NCBI RefSeq assembly: GCF_029714305.1
Contig: NZ_CP121647.1
Span: forward strand, 3,182,501 to 3,246,500
DNA length: 64,000 nucleotides
Source of the DNA: Bradyrhizobium sp. CB3481
Lineage (GTDB): Bacteria > Pseudomonadota > Alphaproteobacteria > Rhizobiales > Xanthobacteraceae
Direction of reading: 5' to 3'
Position numbers and translations under genes: made by a program. The first letter of the stretch is position 1; each line of letters opens with the position of its first letter. A model generated the notes under the pieces. The model did no database searches, was not told the origin of the DNA, and saw only the letters and a program-made list of their open reading frames with translations. Below are positions 7,688 through 16,807 of the stretch, in pieces.

Positions 7688-8205
7688 CGGCAATTGTCCC
7701 CCTGGAATGACAGGCGGAGACATTTGATTCAAACAAAGAGTGCGCGGTTTGCGCCGCGCCCTCTGTCATCAGCCGCGTCGGCATGATCTTCTTTTCCCGC
7801 GACGCCGGCGACAACGGCAAGCCGCCGGCCATCCGTTACGAGCGGATCGGGACGGTGGTGCGCTGACAGCACGTGCGCAAATCCGGCAGCGATGCCGGGG
7901 TTTGCGTTTACCCAGTCGGTTCTACTTCTCGTTCTTGCTCGAAATCCACGCGCCGAAATTGGAACTTCGCGCACTGTTACCGTATTACCCATGCGCATTT
8001 TGCGGGTTGCGTCCGGCGGTCCGTTTGCATCTAACTCCCTTAGGCTCTGCAAGCAGAAAGTCTGCGCGCAGCCGGGCGTTTGGAATTTGGTAGCGTGCCA
8101 GCGTGTTTGTGCGAGTAGAGAGCAAATTTAATCGATGTTGAGACGATCGTTTCGCGATTCTCCAAATGGAGGACGCCGTAGACGCGTCACCGCGGGTATG
8201 TCGCA
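7688..8205. other. Region without a confident gene; holds an ORF remnant and a hairpin
   Basis: An open frame from 7711 to the TGA at 7866 contains protein-like sequence (residues such as IFFSRDAGDNGKPPAIRYER), with its only ATG at 7783 (27 codons). It is followed ten bases later by a strong hairpin. This looks like the 3' end of a lost gene or a very short gene. I do not recognise the family. From 7907 to 8205 I see no gene; the last bases are the leader of the Crp-type regulator. Confidence 0.4.
7876..7906 (+). terminator. GCGA-capped hairpin, terminator-like
   Basis: CGCAAA-t-CCGGCA-GCGA-TGCCGG-gg-TTTGCG: an inner 6-bp stem with a GNRA tetraloop and an outer 6-bp stem. The core matches the groEL terminator at 10513-10536. 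Confidence 0.5.
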
Positions 8206-8967
8206 GTGATGCCTCACGGCGGAATGGGCAACCGCCTTCTCGCAGCATTGCCTGCGCCGGATCTCGGTCTGCTAGAACCCGATCTTGAGATGATCGCGCT
8301 CAATCAGGACGGGGTCGTTTCGCGGGCAGGTGACGCTATCGACTATGTTCTCTTCCCGAACAACGGCGCCATCACGTTGATGATCGACATGGCGGACGGA
8401 CACACGGTGGCCACTGCGGCCATTGGACGTGAGGGAGCCGTCGGCCTGCTTTCGGTGCTCGGGCCATCACCTTCGGCGATTACGGCTGTCGTACGCGCGA
8501 CCGGCACCGCCTTCCGGATCCCGGCATCGCGGTTTTACGGCGCATTCAACCGCAGTCCAGCGATCAGGCGCATGGTTCAAACTCACATCCGGGCGCTGTT
8601 GATACAGTTCCAGCTCGGTCTGGCCTGCAATGCGCTGCACCCTGTCCAGGCCCGCATGGCGCGCTGGCTGCTTCAGCTGCGTGATCGCGTCGACCATGAT
8701 GCGCTCCCGCTCACCCAGCACGCGCTCTCGCAAATGCTCGGTGTGCGGCGTACGACCGTGACGCTCGTGATGCGTAATCTGCGTGCGCGCGGCGCGATCA
8801 GGTCAGATCGGCGCGGCCTGATCGAGATCAACCGGGCGCGGCTCGCGGCCGCCGCTTGCGAGTGCCACAACGCCATGCGCCTCGAAGTAGAGGAGATATT
8901 CTCGTCGAATTCGGCTCAATCTCGCGCGGCGGTTCTGCCCGAAGTCAAATCGCGTGATGCGATGTGA
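8206..8967 (+). CDS. Crp/Fnr-family transcriptional regulator
   Basis: The protein has about 253 residues. An N-terminal cyclic-nucleotide-binding fold (about residues 30-150, with VLFPNNGAITLMIDMADGHT and GREGAVGLLSVLG) is followed by a C-terminal winged helix (about 165-225). The recognition segment is LTQHALSQMLGVRRTTVTLV. The N-terminal domain lacks the iron-sulphur cysteines of Fnr, and the phosphate-binding cassette of true Crp is not conserved, so the ligand is unknown. The start may be GTG 8206, ATG 8209 or ATG 8224. Many such regulators in bradyrhizobia are single genes of unknown regulon, and the neighbours here give no clue. Confidence 0.85.
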   Translation: MMPHGGMGNRLLAALPAPDLGLLEPDLEMIALNQDGVVSRAGDAIDYVLFPNNGAITLMIDMADGHTVATAAIGREGAVGLLSVLGPSPSAITAVVRATGTAFRIPASRFYGAFNRSPAIRRMVQTHIRALLIQFQLGLACNALHPVQARMARWLLQLRDRVDHDALPLTQHALSQMLGVRRTTVTLVMRNLRARGAIRSDRRGLIEINRARLAAAACECHNAMRLEVEEIFSSNSAQSRAAVLPEVKSRDAM

Positions 8968-9053
8968 AGGCGCTTCGCGCCGCCGACTGACCTTCCACCT
9001 TGGACTTGCGGCTATCATGTTGGGGAAAGCCGATCGAGCGGATCGCCCACCGA

Positions 9054-9251
9054 TCAGGTTCTCTGCCGCAAATCATGTTCACGTGCTGACCGAGATGCCG
9101 CCTCGAGTCTTGCAATCTCTCGCAGTACCTTCGCGGTTTGGCGCAGCTCCTTGCGCTCCGGACCCGGCTTTAGCCGTCGTGCCTCATCAAGTATGTCCTT
9201 GGCCTGCAACAGCCAGGTGGATGTCTCGCTTGAATTGTCCGTGCGCGGCAT
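9054..9251 (-). CDS. Small conserved hypothetical protein (65 aa), helical
   Basis: The protein is charged and predicted helical, with a core of WLLQAKDILDEARRLKPGPE followed by RKELRQTAKVLREIARLEAA. It has no signal peptide or membrane segment. The pattern of regularly spaced Leu and Arg/Glu suggests a short helical hairpin. I recall similar short proteins being common in Bradyrhizobium, but no function is known. Its codon use resembles the neighbouring genes, which supports it being real. Confidence 0.55.
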   Translation of the reverse strand: MPRTDNSSETSTWLLQAKDILDEARRLKPGPERKELRQTAKVLREIARLEAASRSAREHDLRQRT

Positions 9252-9295
9252 AACGTCCCCTCCGTCCCGACCATCATCTGATCAGCGTGAAACCA

Positions 9296-9508
9296 TTACG
9301 CAGTGGCGCTCGCGTGATGATGCTGCACTCCGATGACTGGCTCCTCGACCCAGGCTTCGCGCGCAAACCACGGGTGATCGGTATGACAGATCACGCAACG
9401 GGTGCGCGAGAAGAATACCGGCCGGCGGCCGAAGCTTTCACGATCAGTCCTGATACCGGTGGGAATCGCATGTCCAGTTTGCGGACATTTGACCATCACC
9501 ATACCCAT
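9296..9508 (-). CDS. Small zinc-ribbon-like protein (70 aa)
   Basis: The start is ATG at 9508, preceded by AGGGAG. The frame is open further upstream, but that part does not look coding. The protein opens MGMVMVKCPQTGHAIPTGI and has a second cysteine pair in TRCVICHTDH, so CPxTG...CxxCH (C8, C38, C41) looks like a small metal-binding ribbon. An aromatic stretch, PWFAREAW, follows. I recall similar 60-70 residue proteins being widespread in Bradyrhizobium without an assigned function. It is followed on the same strand by the 65-residue helical protein. Confidence 0.6.
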   Translation of the reverse strand: MGMVMVKCPQTGHAIPTGIRTDRESFGRRPVFFSRTRCVICHTDHPWFAREAWVEEPVIGVQHHHASATA

Positions 9509-9551
9509 GTCGCTCTCCCTGTGATTGCCTAGATTGTTGGCGCGAAGAGCA

Positions 9552-9664
9552 CCGGCCGGTTGGATTGCCCTTGTCGGTGCGGCTTTACTGGGGGGCATCG
9601 CGCACCTCGTTCGGTCGAGCAGTGCTGGTGGGGCTTGTGCTCGCCGGGCTGTCCAACCGGCCGG
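9552..9664. repeat. 13-bp perfect inverted repeat pair
   Basis: CCGGCCGGTTGGA at 9552-9564 and TCCAACCGGCCGG at 9652-9664, with 87 bases between. The interior has a short TTG-initiated frame (9537-9695) with one possible membrane stretch, which I do not credit as a gene. The pair lies just beyond the 3' end of the phasin gene. Confidence 0.5.
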
Positions 9665-9704
9665 ATCCTCGTCGAACGTCCTGGACGTGAATTGAGCAGG
9701 CTCG

Positions 9705-10181
9705 CTAGCCGGCCTGGTGGAACACCTTGCTGAAGTGCTTCCTGATCGGTTCACCCGTTTCGGTCGCAAGCTTCTGTGCAAGTGTCCACAATTCCCTGTT
9801 CTGATCGGAAGCGGCGACGATGGCCTTGCGTGCTTGCTCCGCGGACAAGGTGAGAACATCGGTCGCCGACTTGCTGCCGCACAGATGGATCATGAAATCC
9901 AGCGTGGAGGCGGTGTTGGCGTTTGAGAGTTCAAACACCTTCAGCCCGTAGTCGGTCGCGCTTTTGGCGTTGCTTGAATAGGTCTCGCACAGCGCTTCCG
10001 TCATCTTCTCCGACGCGGCCTTGATCTTCTCGAAGCCTTCCTGTGTGCGGGCGAGGACCTGTTCGCTGCCGGCCATGCCGGGCAAGGCCATCTTGGAGAA
10101 GTCCGGCAGCGGCATTCCGAAGAGATTGGTTCCGTTCGCTTTGGTTCCGTTTGTCGTCACTTTCATTTCGCTTTCACTCAC
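9705..10181 (-). CDS. Phasin family protein
   Basis: Phasins coat intracellular polyhydroxyalkanoate granules and control their size and number. The 158-residue protein has a short polar head (about 1-40) and then a long amphipathic helical body typical of Phasin_2, with segments such as EQVLARTQEGFEKIKAASEK and LTLSAEQARKAIVAASDQ. It has no signal peptide. The start is GTG 10181 with AAGGAG nine bases upstream; ATG 10166 is an alternative. No PHA synthase is near, as is usual for dispersed phasin genes in bradyrhizobia. Confidence 0.85.
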   Translation of the reverse strand: MSESEMKVTTNGTKANGTNLFGMPLPDFSKMALPGMAGSEQVLARTQEGFEKIKAASEKMTEALCETYSSNAKSATDYGLKVFELSNANTASTLDFMIHLCGSKSATDVLTLSAEQARKAIVAASDQNRELWTLAQKLATETGEPIRKHFSKVFHQAG

Positions 10182-10509
10182 GCGACATTACTCCTTCCAA
10201 GCGAAAGCATTCTCCGCGACGCTCGTTTGCGTCACGAGAGCTCACGCTCCGTGTTCGATCAGATTTTGGATGAGCTTTGATTTAGCCCCTTACCCGTTAT
10301 CGACTTTGGGCCAAGAGAAGCGAAACGTCGGTTCGAATTGCGACTCTCGCTGAATATTTTTTTGAGCTTGTCAACACAAACGATCGTATATTTATGTCGA
10401 ACTGTGCATAACAAGGATATTTCAGGCCGAAGCCGATCTTTTCCTCAGCGTAGCGTTGCAAGGGAGGCGTCGGCATTCGCCGTGTTATGGCAACATTGTT
10501 GTTCCAAGC
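10182..10509. other. Intergenic region between phasin and groEL 3' ends
   Basis: This should hold the phasin promoter. A TTGACA lies on the minus strand (10374 to 10369), but no good -10 is at the right distance, and there is an A/T-rich tract beside it. No gene is seen here. Confidence 0.4.
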
Positions 10510-10512
10510 AAA

Positions 10513-10536
10513 AACCCCGGCATCGCTGCCGGGGTT
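10513..10536 (-). terminator. groEL rho-independent terminator
   Basis: Read on the minus strand: AACCCCGGCA-GCGA-TGCCGGGGTT, a perfect 10-bp stem with a GNRA tetraloop, followed by a T-run (the A-run at 10510-10514 on the plus strand). It lies 33 bases after the groEL stop. Confidence 0.9.
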
Positions 10537-10569
10537 CTGCATTCTTGTGATTGCCTTGAGTGGTTGGCC

Positions 10570-12284
<1,715 letters not shown>

Positions 12285-12300
12285 CGTGGCAGGCGAAGGA

Positions 12301-12615
12301 TTAGGCGGCCTTCTTCTTGGAGGCGGGCAGGTCGAGCACGCCCATGATGTCGGACTCCTTCATGATCAGGAGCTCCTGGCCGTCGATTTTGACCTCGGTG
12401 CCCGACCACTTGCCGAACAGCACGCGGTCGCCGACCTTGAGGTCGATCGGGATCAGCTTGCCGGCTTCGTCGCGGCCACCCGGGCCCACGGCGACGATTT
12501 CGCCCTGGGAGGGCTTTTCCTTGGCACTGTCCGGAATGATGATGCCGCCAGCGGTCTTCTCTTCTGCGTCGATGCGCTTGACCACGACGCGGTCGTGAAG
12601 CGGACGGAATGTCAT
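12301..12615 (-). CDS. groES: Co-chaperonin GroES (10 kDa)
   Basis: GroES is the heptameric lid of the GroEL chamber. The 104-residue protein starts [20 protein letters not shown], has the mobile-loop sequence [20 protein letters not shown] and ends in a Lys/Ala tail. The start is fixed by AGGAGG (12621-12626, minus strand) five bases upstream. It is the first gene of the groESL operon, transcribed from a promoter next to CIRCE. Confidence 0.98.
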   Translation of the reverse strand: MTFRPLHDRVVVKRIDAEEKTAGGIIIPDSAKEKPSQGEIVAVGPGGRDEAGKLIPIDLKVGDRVLFGKWSGTEVKIDGQELLIMKESDIMGVLDLPASKKKAA

Positions 12616-12659
12616 GCAGTCCTCCTAAACGTCTGGAAATGTTGTCGAATTCTGGATTG

Positions 12660-12686
12660 TTAGCAGTCCGCACCGGCGAGTGCCAA
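12660..12686 (-). promoter_or_regulatory. CIRCE operator 1 (HrcA site) of groESL
   Basis: TTAGCAGTC-N9-GAGTGCCAA against the consensus TTAGCACTC-N9-GAGTGCTAA: one mismatch in each arm and the exact 9-base spacer. It lies just downstream of the predicted groESL transcription start and 45 bases before groES. Confidence 0.9.
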
Positions 12687-12700
12687 TGCGGCTGCGGCAG

Positions 12701-12728
12701 ATTTAGGCCAGACTTGTTTGGGGGACAA
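12701..12728 (-). promoter_or_regulatory. Predicted groESL promoter
   Basis: On the minus strand, TTGTCC (12728-12723) and CTAAAT (12706-12701) with a 16-base spacer give a plausible sigma-70 promoter. Its start point would fall at about 12694, immediately before CIRCE 1, the usual arrangement for HrcA repression. Confidence 0.5.
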
Positions 12729-12746
12729 GGGCTTCTAGCAGAAAAA

Positions 12747-12773
12747 TTAGCACTCAAATATCTCGTCTGCCAA
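12747..12773 (-). promoter_or_regulatory. CIRCE-like element 2
   Basis: TTAGCACTC-N9-GTCTGCCAA: the left arm is a perfect CIRCE half site, the spacer is 9 bases, and the right arm matches 6 of 9. It lies upstream of the predicted -35. Confidence 0.6.
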
Positions 12774-12821
12774 ATTTCTCCGGCATGCTTAACGCCCGAC
12801 CGGTCACCGCCCGATCCCGTA

Positions 12822-12848
12822 TTAGCACGTGGGCTAAGCTGCTGCTAA
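12822..12848. promoter_or_regulatory. CIRCE-like element 3
   Basis: TTAGCACGT-N9-TGCTGCTAA: outer TTAGCA/TGCTAA are perfect, the spacer is 9 bases, and the inner three bases of each arm diverge. It is nearest to the divergently placed usg gene and could serve either direction. Confidence 0.45.
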
Positions 12849-12991
12849 TGCTGGAATTTTCAACACATCATTAAACATTTAGGCTTGTGATGGGTTGGTA
12901 GCGTGCGTCACAATTCTCTCATGTGAGCGCATCTCCGCCGGGGTGGCTCGGTGCCACCACGACAATGCGCTCCAGAAATGGAGGTACAGGC

Positions 12992-13276
12992 ATGGTCTCG
13001 CGGGTTGGTGTTTCCGACGACTTCCGGAAACAGGTGCTGGGTTACGGGCTGACGACGGCGCAAATCCTCTATCGGATGCCGGACCACCCTTCATTGCTGC
13101 AGACCTATGTCTGGCAGAACTACGATCTCTTTCCAAAATTCCCGGCGCTGAAGGACTTCCTCGCTTTCTGGCAGGAGAAGCTTGATGGCCCGCTGTATTC
13201 CGTGACCGTCGCCCATTCCAGGCTGATCAAGCCGGCCGAGCTGCGCGCGGTCGACGGGGTGTTTCAGCTGCATTGA
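12992..13276 (+). CDS. Usg family protein
   Basis: This small cytoplasmic protein of 94 residues belongs to the alphaproteobacterial Usg family (TrpF-operon associated in some species), whose function is unknown. Family-typical segments are YGLTTAQILYRMPDHPSLLQ, WQNYDLFPKFPALKDFLAFW and LIKPAELRAVDGVFQLH. ATG 12992 is chosen because GGAGG lies at 12980-12984, seven bases upstream; the frame runs open to 12923 without support. It is divergent from groESL, sharing a 376-base intergenic region with three CIRCE-like repeats. Confidence 0.85.
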   Translation: MVSRVGVSDDFRKQVLGYGLTTAQILYRMPDHPSLLQTYVWQNYDLFPKFPALKDFLAFWQEKLDGPLYSVTVAHSRLIKPAELRAVDGVFQLH

Positions 13277-13284
13277 TTGGGCGG

Positions 13285-13373
13285 CGTAGGGTGGGTTAGC
13301 GCAGCGTAACCCACCATGCTTCTGCGTGCCGCAGCGCTGCGGTGGGTTACGCCTTCGGCTAACCCACCCTACG
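13285..13373. repeat. Palindromic repeat, 'gtagggtgggtta' family
   Basis: CGTAGGGTGGGTTAGCGCAG at the left is mirrored by CTAACCCACCCTACG at the right, with inner gtaacccacca / ggtgggttac. Related to 3370-3460. Confidence 0.8.
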
Positions 13374-13421
13374 CAGGCGAATTCGTGTTAGCTTCCGCGA
13401 TAAACAAAAAGGGAGGCACAA

Positions 13422-13961
13422 ATGGCCAGGAAGAAAGTGACATCACGGCCCGCGGCACAGCCCGCCGTGAAGAAAAAATGGTCGGGCCACAAGGCATCAG
13501 CCAAGTCCTCGGCCCGCAAGACCATCAAATCCAAGGCGCGCGTGTCGAAGGCCAAGCCCGCTAAGAAGGCGCGGCCGAAGCAGACCATCGCCATCAGCCA
13601 TCACCGCGAAGAGGATTTCAAAGCCGACGGCCTGCGCACTTACGCAAAGTACCGCGACCTCGGCATCAAGGATGCGACCCATGGCCTGGCGCAGGCGCAT
13701 GTGATCCGCCTGCAGGGTCCGTGCAATCCGGCGGAAGTTTCCAAGCTGCATTACCACGACGTCGAATTCCAGATGGTCTACGTGCTCAAGGGCTGGGTGA
13801 AGACCTACATGGAAGGGCAAGGCGAGACGCTGATGAAAGAGGGCAGCGCCTGGACCCAGCCGCCGCGCATCAAACACCTGATCATGGATTATTCCGACGA
13901 CGTGGAACTGCTGGAAGTGATCTTGCCGGCGGATTTCAAGACGGTGGAGTTGGCGTCGTAA
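13422..13961 (+). CDS. Cupin-domain protein with lysine-rich N-terminus
   Basis: This 179-residue protein has two parts. The first 55 residues are very basic, rich in Lys, Ala and Ser (KASAKSSARKTIKSKARVSK), like an unstructured nucleic-acid-binding tail. Residues 85-175 form a single cupin barrel: motif 1 is KLHYHDVEFQMVYVLKGWV and motif 2 is near EGSAWTQPPRIKHLIMDYSD. The His residues HYH and KH could hold a metal. No catalytic function can be assigned. The start ATG has GGGAGG eight bases upstream. The basic tail on a cupin is unusual and might be an acquired extension. Confidence 0.75.
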   Translation: MARKKVTSRPAAQPAVKKKWSGHKASAKSSARKTIKSKARVSKAKPAKKARPKQTIAISHHREEDFKADGLRTYAKYRDLGIKDATHGLAQAHVIRLQGPCNPAEVSKLHYHDVEFQMVYVLKGWVKTYMEGQGETLMKEGSAWTQPPRIKHLIMDYSDDVELLEVILPADFKTVELAS

Positions 13962-13983
13962 GGGACGTGCGTTTACCTACGCT

Positions 13984-14077
13984 CGTCGTGCCCGGGCTTG
14001 ACCCAGGCATCCACGTCTTACTTTCTCGTCGGTCAGAACAAGAACGTGGATGGCCGGGACAAGCCCGGCCATGACGG
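13984..14077. repeat. Palindromic repeat, 'cgtcatgcccgggcttg...ccatgacg' family
   Basis: Two half-palindromes: cgtcgtgcccgggcttgacc..atccacgtct and ..acgtggatggccgggacaag..ggccatgacg. The same element occurs at 31426-31518, 37113-37235 and 49988-50074. It ends five bases from the stop of the nucleoside transporter. Confidence 0.85.
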
Positions 14078-14081
14078 CAAT

Positions 14082-15332
14082 CTATGTGAGAACCCCCACC
14101 ACCGCGCCCATCAAACACGTCGTGATCGTCCCCGATACGATCGACTTCAATCCCAGCGCGTTGATTTCCTCGCGGCGCTCCGGCGCCATGGTGCCGAGGC
14201 CGCCGATCATGATGCCGAGGCTGGCGAAGTTGGCGAAGCCGCACATCGCATAGAGCATGATCAGCCGCGAGCGCGGATCGAGCGCCTCAGCGCCGAGTTT
14301 TGACAATTCGAGATAGGCGATCAGCTCGTTGAGCACGGTCTTGGTGCCCATCAGGCTTCCGGCCGTGATGGCCTGCGGCCAGGGCAGGCCGATCAGCCAG
14401 CAGACCGGCGCCATCAAATAGCCGAGCAGCCGCTGCAGCGAAATTTTTGCGCCGCCAATCTCGGGCAACAGGCCGAGAATGGCATTAGCGAGATAGACCA
14501 GCGCCACCAGCACCAAAAGCATCGCGACGATGTTGAGGAGCAGTTCGAGTCCCGCGGTGGTGCCCTTGACGATGGCATCCATGGTCGAGGACGTCTGCAT
14601 ATCAGGATCTTCCAATGATCCGCCGGTGCGCTTGTCCGATGTTTCCGGCACCATGATCAGGCTGACCAGGATCGCCGCTGGCGCGCCAAGCACCGATGCG
14701 ATCACGAAATGCGCGGCAGCATCCGGAATCAGCGGCGCCAGGAAGGTGGCATAGAGCACCAGCACGGTGCCGGCGATGCCGGCCATGCCGCCGGTCATCA
14801 CCAGGAACAATTCGCTGCGCGTCAGCTGCGCCAGATAGGGGCGGATGAACAGCGGCGCCTCGACCATGCCGAGAAAGATATTGGCCGCGGTGGACAGCCC
14901 GACTGCGCCGCCGACGCCGAGCGTGCGCTCTAGCAGCCACGCCATGCCGCGCACGATCGGCGGTAGCACGCGCCAATAGAACAGCAGCGTGGTCAGGACG
15001 CTCATAACAAGAACGATCGGCAATGCCTGGAACGCCAGTACGAAATCCGCGCCCGGCGCCTTGAGATCGAACGGCAGCGCGCCGCCGCCGATATAGCCGA
15101 ACACGAAGGAGGTGCCCGCGCGCGTCGCCGCCGAGATGGTGTTGACCGCATCGTTGATGGCGCCGAATGCTTTTGCCACCGGCGGCAGCTTGAGCAGCAC
15201 CAGCGCGGTGACGATGGTGGTGGCAAGGCCGATGGCCGCCTGCCGCAGCGAGACCGCGCGGCGGTTTTCACTGAGCGCCCACGCGATGGCCAATAGCGCC
15301 AGCACGCCAAACGCCGATTGTAGCTGCAGCAT
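14082..15332 (-). CDS. Concentrative nucleoside transporter (CNT/NupC family)
   Basis: CNT carriers bring nucleosides into the cell with protons or sodium. The 416-residue protein has the N-terminal three helices, the gate domain (FVFGYIGGGALPFD, with the family G-x-x-F motif) and the C-terminal core (AANIFLGMVEAPLFIRPYL, NELIAYLELS, MCGFANFASLGIMIGGLG). I count about 9-10 membrane segments, as expected. The start is MLQLQSAFGVL at 15332, behind GGGGGA, rather than the upstream Met at 15374, whose extension lies in an intergenic stretch. Intake of nucleosides fits with gpt and amn elsewhere in the window, though they are not linked. Confidence 0.9.
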   Translation of the reverse strand: MLQLQSAFGVLALLAIAWALSENRRAVSLRQAAIGLATTIVTALVLLKLPPVAKAFGAINDAVNTISAATRAGTSFVFGYIGGGALPFDLKAPGADFVLAFQALPIVLVMSVLTTLLFYWRVLPPIVRGMAWLLERTLGVGGAVGLSTAANIFLGMVEAPLFIRPYLAQLTRSELFLVMTGGMAGIAGTVLVLYATFLAPLIPDAAAHFVIASVLGAPAAILVSLIMVPETSDKRTGGSLEDPDMQTSSTMDAIVKGTTAGLELLLNIVAMLLVLVALVYLANAILGLLPEIGGAKISLQRLLGYLMAPVCWLIGLPWPQAITAGSLMGTKTVLNELIAYLELSKLGAEALDPRSRLIMLYAMCGFANFASLGIMIGGLGTMAPERREEINALGLKSIVSGTITTCLMGAVVGVLT

Positions 15333-15393
15333 GGATCCCCCGAAGCCCCTGACGGGATTATGCCAGCGCCGCAAGATTGTGAAACCCCCAACT

Positions 15394-15517
15394 CGTGTCC
15401 CGGACGCGGTGCAGCGCCACTTGACGCTGCGCCGCAGAGCCGGGACCCATCTCGCGCATGGAAATAGGTCCCGGCTCAGCAGCGCGGCACTTCGCGCCGC
15501 GCTGCGTCCGGGACACG
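15394..15517. repeat. Palindromic repeat, 'cgtgtcccggacgcgg' family
   Basis: CGTGTCCCGGACGCGG at the left and the complement-like CTGCGTCCGGGACACG at the right, with internal gagccgggaccc / ggtcccggctc. It lies between two divergent transporter genes. Confidence 0.75.
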
Positions 15518-15575
15518 GTACCTATCCGCGCCTCGCCATTGACAACCATGCCGCGCTCGGCCACCCGTCTCCGCC

Positions 15576-16799
15576 ATGTCCTCGACGCTACCGGTGGGTG
15601 CCCGCGAACTGCTCAGGCACGGGCCGTTCCTGTTTTTCCTGCTGTCGCGCAGCCTTTCGCGCTTCTCCAGCCAGATCGCCGCGGTCGCGATCGGCTGGCA
15701 GATCTATGACCTCACCGGCAGTGCCTTCGATCTCGGCATGGTCGGGCTGGTGCAGTTCCTGCCCACGGCGCTGCTGGTTTTCGTGGCCGGCCATGCCGCC
15801 GATCGCTTCGAGCGCAAGCGCGTGGTGCAGCTTTGCCAGATCGCCGAAGCCATGACGGCGCTGTTCCTGGCGGTCTCGACCTTTGCCGGCTGGCTCAACG
15901 AGGTGCAGATCTTCATCGCGACCTTCGTGATTGGGATCGCCGGCGCGTTCGAGAGTCCGGCTACGGCCGCGCTGCTGCCGCTGATCGCGCCAAAGGGCTC
16001 GCTGCAGCGGGCCACTGCGATTTCCTCCGGCGCTGCTCAGATCGCGACCATCACCGGGCCAGCGCTCGGCGGTCTCGCGTACGTCCTTGCGCCGAGCCTG
16101 CCTTATCTCGTCATCGTCGTATTCTGGCTGGCGGGCGCAGTCCTCACCGGCTTCATCCAGGCGGAACGGCAGGAGCTTTCGAAGCCCGACACGACGTCGG
16201 ACGACGTGTACGCGGGCGTCCGTTTCATCCGCAACAACCCGGCGATTCTCGGCACCATCTCGCTCGACCTGTTCGCGGTGCTGCTCGGCGGCGTCACCGC
16301 GCTATTGCCGATCTATGCGCGCGACATCCTGCAGACCGGCCCGCTCGGGCTCGGTATCCTGCGCGCCGCGCCCGCGGTCGGCGCGCTTCTGATGACCGCC
16401 TATCTCGCCCGCCACACCATCAACCGCCATGTCGGTCTGCGGATGTTTCAGGCCGTGATCGTGTTCGGCGCAGCAACGGTGATATTTGCGCTCTCGCAGT
16501 GGATGTGGCTGTCGGTGCTGGCGCTGGCGCTGCTCGGCGCCGCCGACACGATCAGCGTCGTGATCCGCTTCTCGCTGGTGCAGCTAGCGACGCCCGATGA
16601 GATGCGCGGCCGCGTCGGCGCGGTCAATTTCCTGTTCATCAATGCCAGCAACCAGCTCGGCCAGTTCGAAAGCGGCGTCACCGCCGCGCTGTTCGGCACC
16701 GTGCCGGCCGCCGTCATCGGCGGCGTCGGCACCATCGCGGTCGCGCTGCTCTGGATGAAGCTGTTCCCGTCGCTGCGCAAGGTGGAGCGGCTGGAGTAG
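15576..16799 (+). CDS. MFS exporter, EntS/MFS_3-like
   Basis: This 407-residue major facilitator protein has about 12 membrane segments. The motif A-like loop GHAADRFERKRVVQ lies after helix 2 and a second conserved loop is at EMRGRVGAVNFLFI. Length and pattern match the MFS_3 (EntS-like) subgroup, which includes exporters of siderophores and drugs. The substrate is unknown; no siderophore genes are near. Divergent from the nucleoside transporter. Confidence 0.85.
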   Translation: MSSTLPVGARELLRHGPFLFFLLSRSLSRFSSQIAAVAIGWQIYDLTGSAFDLGMVGLVQFLPTALLVFVAGHAADRFERKRVVQLCQIAEAMTALFLAVSTFAGWLNEVQIFIATFVIGIAGAFESPATAALLPLIAPKGSLQRATAISSGAAQIATITGPALGGLAYVLAPSLPYLVIVVFWLAGAVLTGFIQAERQELSKPDTTSDDVYAGVRFIRNNPAILGTISLDLFAVLLGGVTALLPIYARDILQTGPLGLGILRAAPAVGALLMTAYLARHTINRHVGLRMFQAVIVFGAATVIFALSQWMWLSVLALALLGAADTISVVIRFSLVQLATPDEMRGRVGAVNFLFINASNQLGQFESGVTAALFGTVPAAVIGGVGTIAVALLWMKLFPSLRKVERLE

Positions 16800-16807
16800 G
16801 GCGGCGG

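Noticed and set aside
9537..9695. TTG-initiated small ORF with a hydrophobic stretch, inside the 13-bp inverted repeat
   Set aside because: No ribosome site and the tail is Ser/Arg-rich with no protein-like pattern.
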